DNA of 34,431 bases, from assembly GCA_019747015.1 (NCBI GenBank), contig JAIERI010000060.1:1-34431 (forward strand), in the 5' to 3' direction. The notes beneath the pieces were generated by a model. That model was not told where the DNA came from, made no database searches, and saw only the letters and a list, made by a program, of their open reading frames with translations. Of the stretch, positions 8,971 through 16,137 are shown in pieces. The translations under genes were made by a program, and so were the position numbers. Every line of letters begins with the position of its first letter. Position 1 is the stretch's first letter. The DNA is from Xanthobacteraceae bacterium (lineage in GTDB: Bacteria; Pseudomonadota; Alphaproteobacteria; Rhizobiales; Xanthobacteraceae).

Positions 8971-9000
8971 ATGAGTGCCAGTTGCGTAGCCAGTGAGTAA
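8971..9000 (+). other. Possible 9-codon leader ORF before the LysM/LytM gene
   Basis: ATG 8971 opens a nine-codon frame (MSASCVASE) whose TAA ends two bases before the next gene's ATG at 9003, in a different frame. A GGAGG (8953-8957) lies 13 bases before this ATG, whereas the downstream gene has only a weak ribosome site of its own. TTACTC (8963-8968) and GAGTAA (8994-8999) are complementary and would enclose the leader. Coupled translation is possible, but such short frames are common by chance. Confidence 0.25.
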
Positions 9001-9002
9001 CC

Positions 9003-10325
9003 ATGTTCCGTGTTGTCGAATTGCCAGGTTCGCGCCGCGCCCCGCACGTCGCGGTGATGGTGCTAATCGCCGCGGTTTTCGGCGGCTGCAGCGCCGACAC
9101 GTCGACCCGCTTTGCGTCCGACGACTGGTCCAATCCGTTTAAGTCGCGCTCGGAAACCACCGGCTCGGTACAGCAGAGCGGCTATGCACCTCGAGAGCTT
9201 CCGCAATATGCCCGCCCGGCGTCGCCGCCAATCGTTTCCGCGCCAGGCTCCTATCCCAGCAATTCCTATTCCAGTTCGCGAGTGAACTCCGGCGGCGGAC
9301 GCGGCATGGCATCCTACGCGCCGTCAAATCCGATCGAGACCACCGCAAGCGTGCCGCCGCGTTCGGTCGCGGCAATGCCGACCGGCTGGAGCCGCGAAGG
9401 CGGCACCAAGATCATCGTCGGTACCAGCGACACGCTCGAGATCATCTCAAAGCGTTACAACGTGCCGGCCATGGCGATCATGCAGGCCAACGGCTATAGC
9501 GGCCCGCGCGTGCTCTCTCCGGGCCAGCAACTGATTATCCCAAGACAGCAGGTCGCGGCCCGTGTGCCTGAACCGGCAATGTCGGGAGCACCTGCCACCC
9601 GCAGCGCCGCGGCCATGCCTGCCAACATTCACGTGGTCAATCGTGGCGATACGCTGAACAACATCGCCCGCCGCAACCACATCACGCCGGCACAGTTGGC
9701 GCGCGCCAACAATCTGCCCGTGACTGCGCATTTGAGACTCGGCAGCAAGATCAACGTGCCCGGCTCGGCGAATGTCGCAGCATCTACGCCCGTCGTTCAG
9801 TCCGCTGCGCCACAAGTGGCGCCAGCGTCGAAGCCCATAGTAACAGCGGCTGCCGAGCCGCAGCAGAAGGCGCGGGTAGCGACGGAGACAAAAGAGATCG
9901 AAGACACGCAGTCGCCAGTGAAAGCGGCCGATGCGACCAACGCGCTGCCGACCTTTCGCTGGCCGGTGCGCGGCCGTGTCATCACGACTTATGGCGCGAA
10001 GACCAATGGCAAGCAGAATGACGGTATCAACGTCGCAGTGCCCGAAGGCACGCCAGTGAAGGCAGCCGAGGACGGCGTCGTTGCGTATTCCGGAAACGAA
10101 TTAAAAGGATATGGCAATCTGATATTGGTGCGGCACGCCAATGGCTATGTCACCGCGTATGCCCACGCGAGTGAGCTGATGGTGAAGCGCGGTGATACGA
10201 TCAAGCGCGGCCAGATCATTGCCAAGTCGGGTCAGTCGGGAGAAGTGAGCTCGCCGCAGCTTCACTTTGAGATCCGCAAAGGATCTTCCCCCGTCGACCC
10301 GCTTCAATTCCTCAATGGTGCCTGA
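9003..10325 (+). CDS. NlpD/DipM-like LysM-LytM lipoprotein (degenerate peptidase)
   Basis: Envelope protein of 440 residues. A signal sequence ends in a lipobox-like VFGGC with Cys29, so it is probably a lipoprotein, although the lipobox is imperfect. A disordered Ser/Pro linker is followed by two LysM peptidoglycan-binding repeats (about 137-180 and 212-256) and a C-terminal M23/LytM domain (about 320-440). The LytM domain lacks metal ligands: the expected HxxxD is N339...N343 and the first His of HxH is Q419, while H388 and H421 remain. This pattern is that of NlpD/EnvC-type factors, which activate cell-wall amidases instead of cutting peptidoglycan. A role in daughter-cell separation is inferred. 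It follows pcm by 154 bp; no rpoS lies downstream. Confidence 0.9.
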   Translation: MFRVVELPGSRRAPHVAVMVLIAAVFGGCSADTSTRFASDDWSNPFKSRSETTGSVQQSGYAPRELPQYARPASPPIVSAPGSYPSNSYSSSRVNSGGGRGMASYAPSNPIETTASVPPRSVAAMPTGWSREGGTKIIVGTSDTLEIISKRYNVPAMAIMQANGYSGPRVLSPGQQLIIPRQQVAARVPEPAMSGAPATRSAAAMPANIHVVNRGDTLNNIARRNHITPAQLARANNLPVTAHLRLGSKINVPGSANVAASTPVVQSAAPQVAPASKPIVTAAAEPQQKARVATETKEIEDTQSPVKAADATNALPTFRWPVRGRVITTYGAKTNGKQNDGINVAVPEGTPVKAAEDGVVAYSGNELKGYGNLILVRHANGYVTAYAHASELMVKRGDTIKRGQIIAKSGQSGEVSSPQLHFEIRKGSSPVDPLQFLNGA

Positions 10326-10355
10326 CGCGTCCGCGTTGCGCAGCCAAGAAGATAC

Positions 10356-10390
10356 AATCGGTGTCCATTCTTGGGCGCCGATTTCTTTTG
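10356..10390 (+). terminator. Rho-independent terminator of the LysM/LytM gene
   Basis: A 12-bp stem (AATCGGTGTCCA with TGGGCGCCGATT, two G-T pairs) encloses the loop TTCT and is followed by a T-rich tract ending TTCTTTTG. It begins 31 bases after the stop at 10325 and is correctly oriented for that gene. Confidence 0.75.
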
Positions 10391-10442
10391 TTGCTACCCG
10401 CTCAAGCAATCCGGCGCTCCCGCCCGCTTGAGACGTTTAAGC

Positions 10443-10757
10443 TCAATCGTCGTCATCCTGAGGCTGTGCCTGAACTGGCCGCCGATCATCCGGAACGGGT
10501 TGTTGCGGGCGGCGTAGCGATGTCGATTGCTGCTGCGGGTAGAGCACGGAGTAACAGGCTTTGCTCAACTGGTCCGGGTTGCCGCGCAGGCAGGCAACGA
10601 TGCGGTCGGCGTCCGGAATATAGGAACCGCATAGCCGAAATACGTCAGGTGTGCAGGCTTCGCGCTCCTGTTCGGTTCCCTGGGCGAACGCCGGTGTTTG
10701 CGTCAGAGCAAGAAGCCCGATCAGCGCTGCGGTGCTGTTGGTTCGATGTGACGCCAT
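10443..10757 (-). CDS. Small exported four-cysteine protein, unknown function
   Basis: A 104-residue product with a clear Sec signal (ATG 10757; hydrophobic core AALIGLLALTQTPAFA, likely cut after Ala25). The mature part carries four cysteines (35, 43, 56, 68 from this start) in the pattern C-x7-C-x12-C-x11-C with CTPDVFRLC and ADRIVACLRGN, resembling the Cys-rich repeat of the GLG1 family seen in many rhizobial periplasmic proteins; two disulfides are likely. The tail is Gln/Pro/Asp-rich and ends DDDD. ATG 10757 is chosen over an in-frame TTG at 10763 because GAGGAA lies nine bases upstream. It stands alone, converging on the LysM/LytM gene. Function unknown. Confidence 0.78.
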   Translation of the reverse strand: MASHRTNSTAALIGLLALTQTPAFAQGTEQEREACTPDVFRLCGSYIPDADRIVACLRGNPDQLSKACYSVLYPQQQSTSLRRPQQPVPDDRRPVQAQPQDDDD

Positions 10758-10763
10758 GCTCAA

Positions 10764-11127
10764 TTCCTCGATCGATATTCCAAACGAAGTTATAAGAAGT
10801 CATTGATCGTCGTGGAGGTTCCCGGCGCCGTCAACAACACGGGCGCATAAATTTCGGGCGGTCGTGCTCACTCTCAATTTCACGCGTTATCTGGGATTGT
10901 GCAGGCCACGCACCGCCAAAATGTCTCTGCGAAGATGGTTTTACGGCGAGCTGTCATGCGGATTTGGCAAATTAGTGCTATTTGTTTTGCCGGACACGAA
11001 AGTTCTGGTGTTGCGCGGTGGACATCATCTAGGATCGTTTCGGACCGCGCGGAACGAATTTTGCAGGCTGACATTGATAGTCGGCTGTTGAATGGAATTG
11101 TTCCGGTCTCGGGCTGAGGAAAACGTC
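10764..11127. other. Intergenic region without a supportable gene
   Basis: This 364-bp gap separates two small divergent exported-protein genes and must hold both promoters. Short open frames on both strands (for example the + strand frame at 10864-11091, GTG start) have no ribosome site, no recognisable motif and no coding-like composition, so I do not call them. I could not choose a convincing promoter. Confidence 0.5.
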
Positions 11128-11364
11128 ATGCGTGTCGTGGCTTTGCTTGTTTTAGCGGCGGTTTTCGCCACTCCGGCGTCCGCCGACCCGTTCCTGAAGC
11201 GTGAACCTCTGCTGCTGCCGCCTTACATTTCGGTGCTGGTCGATACCGGCACCTGCGGCGCAGGCATGGTGATGAAGGTGAGGGGTGCGATCCCTGGCCG
11301 CAGCCGCCAGCGCACCTGTGTTCCGATGGGCCCAACTCAGGCGCGCAACGGCAACACGCTCTAG
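11128..11364 (+). CDS. Small exported protein, unknown function
   Basis: A 78-residue product starting at ATG 11128 with GAGG (11116-11119) nine bases upstream. It has a clear Sec signal (MRVVALLVLAAVFATPASA) and a short mature part of about 59 residues containing two cysteines, in DTGTCGAG and RQRTCVPMG, and several Pro and Arg residues. I do not recognise the family; similar tiny exported proteins are common and poorly studied in Bradyrhizobium relatives. The in-frame ATG at 11092 would add 12 residues in front of the signal and is less likely. It converges on the ATPase gene with only 36 bp between stops. Confidence 0.65.
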   Translation: MRVVALLVLAAVFATPASADPFLKREPLLLPPYISVLVDTGTCGAGMVMKVRGAIPGRSRQRTCVPMGPTQARNGNTL

Positions 11365-11400
11365 GGCGCGCTTCAGTCCGGGACTATCCAAGGATTGCTG

Positions 11401-12375
11401 TTATTTTGTCGTCAGCTTGACGCCGAGGCGTCCGGCCAGTTCCTGCGTGAACTGCCAGGCGACACGGCCGGAGCGCGAGCCGCGCGTTGTGGCCCATTCA
11501 AGGGCTTCGCGATCGAGGTCGGCATCGGCGATCTTCACACCGAAATGGCGGGCGTAGCCCCGGACCATATCGAGATATTCGTCTTGGCTGCATTTGTGGA
11601 AGCCGAGCCACAGGCCGAAACGGTCCGACAATGAAACCTTTTCCTCTACCGCCTCGCCGGGATTGATCGCGGTCGAGCGTTCGTTATCGATCATGTCGCG
11701 CGCCAACAAATGGCGGCGGTTCGAGGTCGCGTAAAGGATCACATTTTCAGGACGACCTTCGATGCCACCCTCCAGCACCGCCTTGAGCGATTTGTAGGAG
11801 GCATCGTTGCCGTCGAACGACAAATCGTCGCAGAACACGATGAAGTGGAAGTCCGAACGGCGCAGCAGCGCCATCAGCGCGGGAAGGCTCTCGATGTCCT
11901 CGCGGTGAATTTCGATCAGCTTCAGCCGCCCGTTCACCGTTTTGTTGACGCTGGCATGCGCCGCCTTCACCAGCGACGATTTGCCCATACCGCGCGCGCC
12001 CCATAGTAGCGCATTGTTAGCGGGCAGACCCATGGCGAAACGCTCGGTGTTTTCGATCAGGATGTCACGCATTCGGTCGACGCCCTTCAATAGGCCAAGA
12101 TCGACGCGGCTGACATGCGGCACCGGAACGAGATGCCCGTTCGGCTGCCAGACGAAGGCTTCGGCGGCTTTCAAATCGTCCGCCGTCGAAGGCCGCTCCG
12201 ACGCCGCGGACAGGCCTGCAGCGATCGCTTCCAGCGCCCGCGCGATTCTCTCTTCAATTGCGCTCACGGGTGCGTCGGCGCTTTTTGTCGCGATCTTTAC
12301 GGCCTGCCTGGCGGTCTTGTGCGGGCCGGCTTTCGCGGCCGCGCGGGAGGGCGTTTGGGAGGTCTTTTTCGGCAT
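11401..12375 (-). CDS. DUF815-family AAA ATPase
   Basis: A 324-residue P-loop ATPase. The first ~40 residues are basic and low-complexity; the core has Walker A GARGMGKSS (126-134), Walker B FHFIVFCDDLSF (176-187) and a sensor-1-like ILYATSNRRHL (213-223), followed by DNERS and the conserved LSDRFGLWLGFHKCSQDEYL. This matches DUF815, an uncharacterised AAA family widespread in bacteria. In Nitrobacteraceae it is typically next to yajC-secDF, as here, where it is divergent from yajC across a 359-bp region holding two palindromes. No substrate is known; a link to Sec is only positional. Confidence 0.9.
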   Translation of the reverse strand: MPKKTSQTPSRAAAKAGPHKTARQAVKIATKSADAPVSAIEERIARALEAIAAGLSAASERPSTADDLKAAEAFVWQPNGHLVPVPHVSRVDLGLLKGVDRMRDILIENTERFAMGLPANNALLWGARGMGKSSLVKAAHASVNKTVNGRLKLIEIHREDIESLPALMALLRRSDFHFIVFCDDLSFDGNDASYKSLKAVLEGGIEGRPENVILYATSNRRHLLARDMIDNERSTAINPGEAVEEKVSLSDRFGLWLGFHKCSQDEYLDMVRGYARHFGVKIADADLDREALEWATTRGSRSGRVAWQFTQELAGRLGVKLTTK

Positions 12376-12455
12376 GATGGGGACTTTAATGGAGGGGGGT
12401 TTGGCGCACCCTATGCGACCGTCATAGGCCCCGGCAAGCCGCGGAAATAGGGGGT

Positions 12456-12531
12456 CTGGTGTCCCGATTCCGAAGTTCGTACGACTTTGCGGCGTACTCC
12501 TATACGAACTTCGGAATCAACGGGACACCAG
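12456..12531. repeat. Long palindrome 1 between the ATPase gene and yajC
   Basis: Left arm 12456-12481 (CTGGTGTCCCG then ATTCCGAAGTTCGTA) pairs with right arm 12503-12531. All 26 left-arm bases match; the right arm has three extra bases (CAA) forming a bulge. The loop is about 21 bases and contains a smaller GTACG/CGTAC pair. There is no T-run, so it is not an ordinary terminator. It shares the core GAAGTTCG with the next palindrome. Confidence 0.8.
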
Positions 12532-12544
12532 CAACTTTATGATT

Positions 12545-12624
12545 CCAGCGTGGTCTAGGTTCAGAAGTTCGCTTGAAAGGGGGCCGCCGAAACACTGAAG
12601 CGAACTTCAGAACCGCCACGCTGG
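12545..12624. repeat. Long palindrome 2 between the ATPase gene and yajC
   Basis: CCAGCGTGG (12545-12553) pairs with CCACGCTGG (12616-12624), and GGTTCAGAAGTTCGCTT (12558-12574) pairs with 12598-12614 apart from one mismatch; a short asymmetric internal loop separates the two helices and the apical loop is about 23 bases. It lies 13 bp after palindrome 1 and shares its GAAGTTCG core, suggesting one repeat family. The yajC promoter begins seven bases downstream. Confidence 0.78.
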
Positions 12625-12630
12625 GCGGCG

Positions 12631-12658
12631 TTGCAATTGGGGCGCGCGCCGCTATAGT
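12631..12658 (+). promoter_or_regulatory. Likely promoter of the yajC-secDF operon
   Basis: TTGCAA (12631-12636), a 16-base spacer and TATAGT (12653-12658) form a good sigma70-type promoter 77 bp before the yajC start. It is immediately downstream of the two palindromes, so a protein or structure there could affect it. Confidence 0.5.
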
Positions 12659-12734
12659 CCGCGCAAATTCGGCCCAAATGGTTTGATCCGGCTCGACTTT
12701 GCCGCCGGTGACGCCCCCACAAGGACCTCCCTAG

Positions 12735-13079
12735 ATGTTCATCACCCCCGCTTACGCACAGGCCGCTGCGGCCGGCGACACCAACTCCATGCTGATGTCG
12801 TTGCTGCCGTTCGCGATGATCTTCGTCATCATGTATTTCCTGATCCTCAAGCCGCAGCAACGCAAGGCCAAGGAGCATGCCGAACTGGTGAAGAACCTTC
12901 GCCGCGGCGACACCATCGTCACCAGCGGCGGTCTTGTCGGCAAGGTCACCAAGGTGGTCGATGACGACCAGGTTGAAATGGAAATCGCCGACGGCGTGAA
13001 GATTCGTCAGATGCGGCAGATGATCTCGGGTGTCCGCACCAAGGGCGAACCGCAAAAGGATGACGCGGCAGCAAGCTGA
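12735..13079 (+). CDS. yajC: Preprotein translocase accessory subunit YajC
   Basis: Small single-span inner-membrane protein that associates with SecDF. The 114-residue product begins MFITPAYAQ, has one membrane helix (about residues 20-38, LMSLLPFAMIFVIMYFLIL), the family signature KPQQRKAKEH right after it, and the compact domain with LRRGDTIVTSGGLVGKV. Length matches E. coli YajC (110). An AAGGA element (12720-12724) precedes the ATG. It heads the yajC-secD-secF cluster; secD starts 62 bp later. Confidence 0.96.
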   Translation: MFITPAYAQAAAAGDTNSMLMSLLPFAMIFVIMYFLILKPQQRKAKEHAELVKNLRRGDTIVTSGGLVGKVTKVVDDDQVEMEIADGVKIRQMRQMISGVRTKGEPQKDDAAAS

Positions 13080-13141
13080 TGCCTTGCGGCGAACCGGTGC
13101 TGACGGACACAGCCATTCACATTATCTGACGGGTTAACTCG

Positions 13142-14740
13142 ATGCTCTATTTCACCCGCTGGAAGGCGCTCGCGGTCATTCTGACTGCGCTCGTGGTGTG
13201 CTTGTGCGCCGTACCCAACTTCTTTCCCGAAGCCGTTGTAAAGACCTGGCCGAAATGGGCGCAGCGCCATCTGGTGCTAGGCCTCGATTTGCAGGGCGGT
13301 TCGCACCTACTGCTTGAGGTTGATGCCAACTCGGTCAAGAAGGACAAGCTCGATCAGGTGCGTGACGACGTCCGGCGCAGCCTGCGAGATGCCAAGCTTG
13401 GCTACACGGGTCTCGGGGTTAAAGGCGACAACGTTGAAGTGCGGGTCAAAGATACTGATTTGACGGCCGCACTGGCGAAGCTGCGCGAACTGTCGCAGCC
13501 GCTGGGCGGCATCCTCGGCGGCAACGGCCAGAGAAGTGTCGAAGTGTCCGACGCCGGCGGCGGGCTGATCCGCCTGAATGTGCCGCAGGCGGCGATCAAC
13601 GATCGTCTGCGGCAGGCAGTCGAGCAATCGATCCAGATCATCGAAAAGCGCGTCAATGAACTCGGCACCGTCGAACCGCTGATTCAGCGTCAGGGTCTCG
13701 ATCGCGTGCTGGTGCAGGTGCCCGGCCTGCAGGATCCGACCCGGTTGAAGGAAATTCTCGGCAAGACCGCGAAGATGGATTTCCGCATGGTGGACACCAC
13801 GGTGTCGCCGGAAGACGCGGCGCAAGGCAGGTTGCCGCCGGACGACGAACTGCTGCGCGGCGTCGAGGCGCCGAAGGTGCCTTACGTCATCAAGAAGCAG
13901 GTGCTGGTTTCGGGTAGCGACCTGACCGACGCGCAGCCCGGCTTCGACCAGCGCAGCGGCCAGCCGATTGTGTCGTTCCGTTTCAATTCGTCGGGGTCGC
14001 GCAAATTTGCGGTCGCGACGACGGAGAATGTCAAGCAACCCTTCGCCATCGTTCTTGACAACGAGGTGATTTCGGCGCCGATCATTCAGGAGCCGATCAC
14101 CGGCGGTTCTGGACAGATTTCCGGCAATTTCACTGTGCAGCAGGCCAATGATCTGGCGATTCTGCTGCGCGCCGGCGCGCTGCCGGCGCCTCTGACCATC
14201 ATCGAGGAGCGCACTGTCGGCCCCGGCCTCGGTCAGGATTCCATCGCCGCGGGTGAACTTGCGTCCTATGTCGGCTCGATCCTCGTCATCGTATTCATGA
14301 CCCTGACGTATCGCCTGTTCGGCCTGTTCGCCAACATCGCGGTCGCGGTCAATGTGGCGATGATCTTCGGCATCCTGTCGCTGCTCAACGCCACGCTGAC
14401 GCTGCCCGGCATCGCCGGCATCGTGCTGACAGTCGGCATCGCGGTCGACTCCAACGTGCTGATCTATGAGCGCATCCGCGAGGAGTTGCGTAACGGCCGC
14501 AACGCCATTTCCGCGATCGACGCAGGTTTCAGCCGTGCGCTCGCCACCATTATGGATTCCAACATCACCACTTTCATCGCCGCCGCCGTGTTGTTCTATA
14601 TCGGCACCGGTCCGGTGCGCGGTTTCGCCGTCACACTCGGTATCGGCATCATCACCACCGTGTTCACCGCCTTCACCGTCACACGCCTGATCGTCGCCAC
14701 CTGGGTGCGATGGAAGCGGCCGCAGACCGTGCCGATCTAA
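13142..14740 (+). CDS. secD: Protein translocase subunit SecD
   Basis: Proton-driven inner-membrane subunit that helps pull secreted proteins across the Sec channel. The 532-residue product has an N-terminal membrane helix (about 8-25), the family motif LGLDLQGGSHLLLEVD, a large periplasmic domain (about 50-360; P1 region includes RVNELGTVEPLIQRQG) and five C-terminal helices containing GIAVDSNVLIYERIREELR, the conserved TM4 segment with the functionally important Asp. Shorter than E. coli SecD (615) but normal for alphaproteobacteria. It is followed 12 bp later by secF. Confidence 0.97.
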   Translation: MLYFTRWKALAVILTALVVCLCAVPNFFPEAVVKTWPKWAQRHLVLGLDLQGGSHLLLEVDANSVKKDKLDQVRDDVRRSLRDAKLGYTGLGVKGDNVEVRVKDTDLTAALAKLRELSQPLGGILGGNGQRSVEVSDAGGGLIRLNVPQAAINDRLRQAVEQSIQIIEKRVNELGTVEPLIQRQGLDRVLVQVPGLQDPTRLKEILGKTAKMDFRMVDTTVSPEDAAQGRLPPDDELLRGVEAPKVPYVIKKQVLVSGSDLTDAQPGFDQRSGQPIVSFRFNSSGSRKFAVATTENVKQPFAIVLDNEVISAPIIQEPITGGSGQISGNFTVQQANDLAILLRAGALPAPLTIIEERTVGPGLGQDSIAAGELASYVGSILVIVFMTLTYRLFGLFANIAVAVNVAMIFGILSLLNATLTLPGIAGIVLTVGIAVDSNVLIYERIREELRNGRNAISAIDAGFSRALATIMDSNITTFIAAAVLFYIGTGPVRGFAVTLGIGIITTVFTAFTVTRLIVATWVRWKRPQTVPI

Positions 14741-14752
14741 GGATCATTCGCA

Positions 14753-15754
14753 GTGACACATACCATCATCATCGCGCTTGCCATCTTCATCGTCGTTCTG
14801 ACGGTGCTGAGCGTGTACGGCGTTATCCCTGCGCTGCGTATCGTTCCCGACGATACGAAAATGCATTTCATGGATTTGCGCCGATACAGCTTTCCGGTTT
14901 CGGCGCTGCTGTCGATTCTGGCGATCACGCTGTACTTCACGCATGGCCTTAATTTCGGCATCGATTTCAAGGGCGGAACGCTGTTGGAAATTCAATCGAA
15001 GTCGGGCCCCGCCGACATCGCGGCGCTGCGGACCCAGCTCGGCAGCCTCAATCTTGGCGATGTGCAGCTCCAGCAGTTCGGCGGCCCCGAGAATGTCCTG
15101 ATCCGGATTGCCGAGCAGCCTGGCGGCGATGCCGCGCAGCAGGAGGCGGTGCAGAAGGTACGCGCCACACTCGGCGACAGCGTCGATTACCGCCGCGTCG
15201 AAGTGGTTGGCCCACGCGTATCCGGCGAACTTCTGGCTTATGGCACGCTCGGCCTTATGCTCGCGATCGGCGCCATCCTTATCTATCTGTGGTTCCGGTT
15301 CGAATGGCAGTTCGCGCTTGGCGCCATGGTCGCCAATGTCCACGATATCGTGCTGACCATCGGCTTCATGTCGGTGACCCAGGTCGATTTCGATCTGACC
15401 AGCATTGCCGCGCTGTTGACGATCCTCGGCTATTCGCTGAACGACACGGTCGTGATCTATGACCGAATCCGTGAAATGCTGCGGCGGTACAAGAAAATGC
15501 CGATGGAGGATTTGCTAAACGCCTCGATCAATTCGACGCTGTCGCGCTCCATCATCACCCACGTCACGGTGACGCTGGCGCTGCTTGCGCTGCTGCTGTT
15601 CGGCGGCAAGGCGATCCATTCTTTCGCCGCGACCATGATGTTCGGCGTCGTGCTGGTAGGCACCTATACTTCGATCTTCATCGCTGCGCCTATGCTGATC
15701 TATCTTGGAGTCGGCAACAATCGTCAGGGCGACGACAAGCCGAAGAAGCCTTGA
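14753..15754 (+). CDS. secF: Protein translocase subunit SecF
   Basis: Partner of SecD. The 333-residue product contains GIDFKGGTLLEIQ (after the second hydrophobic stretch), the periplasmic segment VEVVGPRVSGELL and the TM4 signature ILGYSLNDTVVIYDRIRE. The start is GTG 14753, with AGGA (14740-14743) nine bases upstream; it yields an extra N-terminal hydrophobic helix (IIIALAIFIVVLTVLSVYGV) before the usual SecF start near MDLRRYSFPVSALLSI. Whether that extra helix is genuine depends on this start. Its stop overlaps the next gene's TTG start (TTGA). Confidence 0.96.
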   Translation: MTHTIIIALAIFIVVLTVLSVYGVIPALRIVPDDTKMHFMDLRRYSFPVSALLSILAITLYFTHGLNFGIDFKGGTLLEIQSKSGPADIAALRTQLGSLNLGDVQLQQFGGPENVLIRIAEQPGGDAAQQEAVQKVRATLGDSVDYRRVEVVGPRVSGELLAYGTLGLMLAIGAILIYLWFRFEWQFALGAMVANVHDIVLTIGFMSVTQVDFDLTSIAALLTILGYSLNDTVVIYDRIREMLRRYKKMPMEDLLNASINSTLSRSIITHVTVTLALLALLLFGGKAIHSFAATMMFGVVLVGTYTSIFIAAPMLIYLGVGNNRQGDDKPKKP

Positions 15755-16137
15755 GCGGCGATCCGCCGACCACACCGCATTTTCCAAGCCCCGCGCCGAT
15801 TGACGCCTATGGCAATGGTGGGTTTCGTTTCGCTGACATGTCGCATCGCGGCTCGCTGCTGTGCCTGCCGGATGGTATCTGGGCATGGGATGTGACCAGC
15901 CCCGGCATGATAGACGCAGCGTCGCTGGCGCAGGTGTTCGAGCAGGCGCCGCATATCGACACGCTCATCGTCGGCACCGGCATCGAAGTGTGGATTGCAC
16001 CGCAGACATTGCGCGCGGCCTTGCGCGAGCGGAAAATTGTTCTCGACACCATGCAAACCGGACCCGCGATCCGTACCTATAATGTGATGATGGGCGAAGG
16101 CCGCCGCGTCGCCGCCGCCTTGGTCGCCGTGCCATGA
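15751..16137 (+). CDS. Mth938-like (NDUFAF3-type) protein
   Basis: A 128-residue protein of the Mth938/DUF498 fold. Recognisable stretches: APIDAYGNGGFRFADMSHRG, GSLLCLPDGIWAWDV, DTLIVGTGIEVWIAP and LDTMQTGPAIRTYNVMMGEG. The human relative is NDUFAF3, a respiratory complex I assembly factor; a role in NADH dehydrogenase or general membrane-protein assembly is inferred from that relationship. The start is uncertain: TTG 15751 overlaps the secF stop and keeps the conserved PIDAYG region, whereas the first in-frame ATG (15838) would delete it. Its stop overlaps the next gene (ATGA, 16134-16137). In alphaproteobacteria this family is typically attached to secDF. Confidence 0.88.
   Translation: MSGDPPTTPHFPSPAPIDAYGNGGFRFADMSHRGSLLCLPDGIWAWDVTSPGMIDAASLAQVFEQAPHIDTLIVGTGIEVWIAPQTLRAALRERKIVLDTMQTGPAIRTYNVMMGEGRRVAAALVAVP

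Noticed and set aside
10864-11091. 75-codon + frame (GTG start) between the two small exported-protein genes
   Set aside because: No ribosome site, no recognisable motif, composition not coding-like, and overlapped by other equally poor frames.
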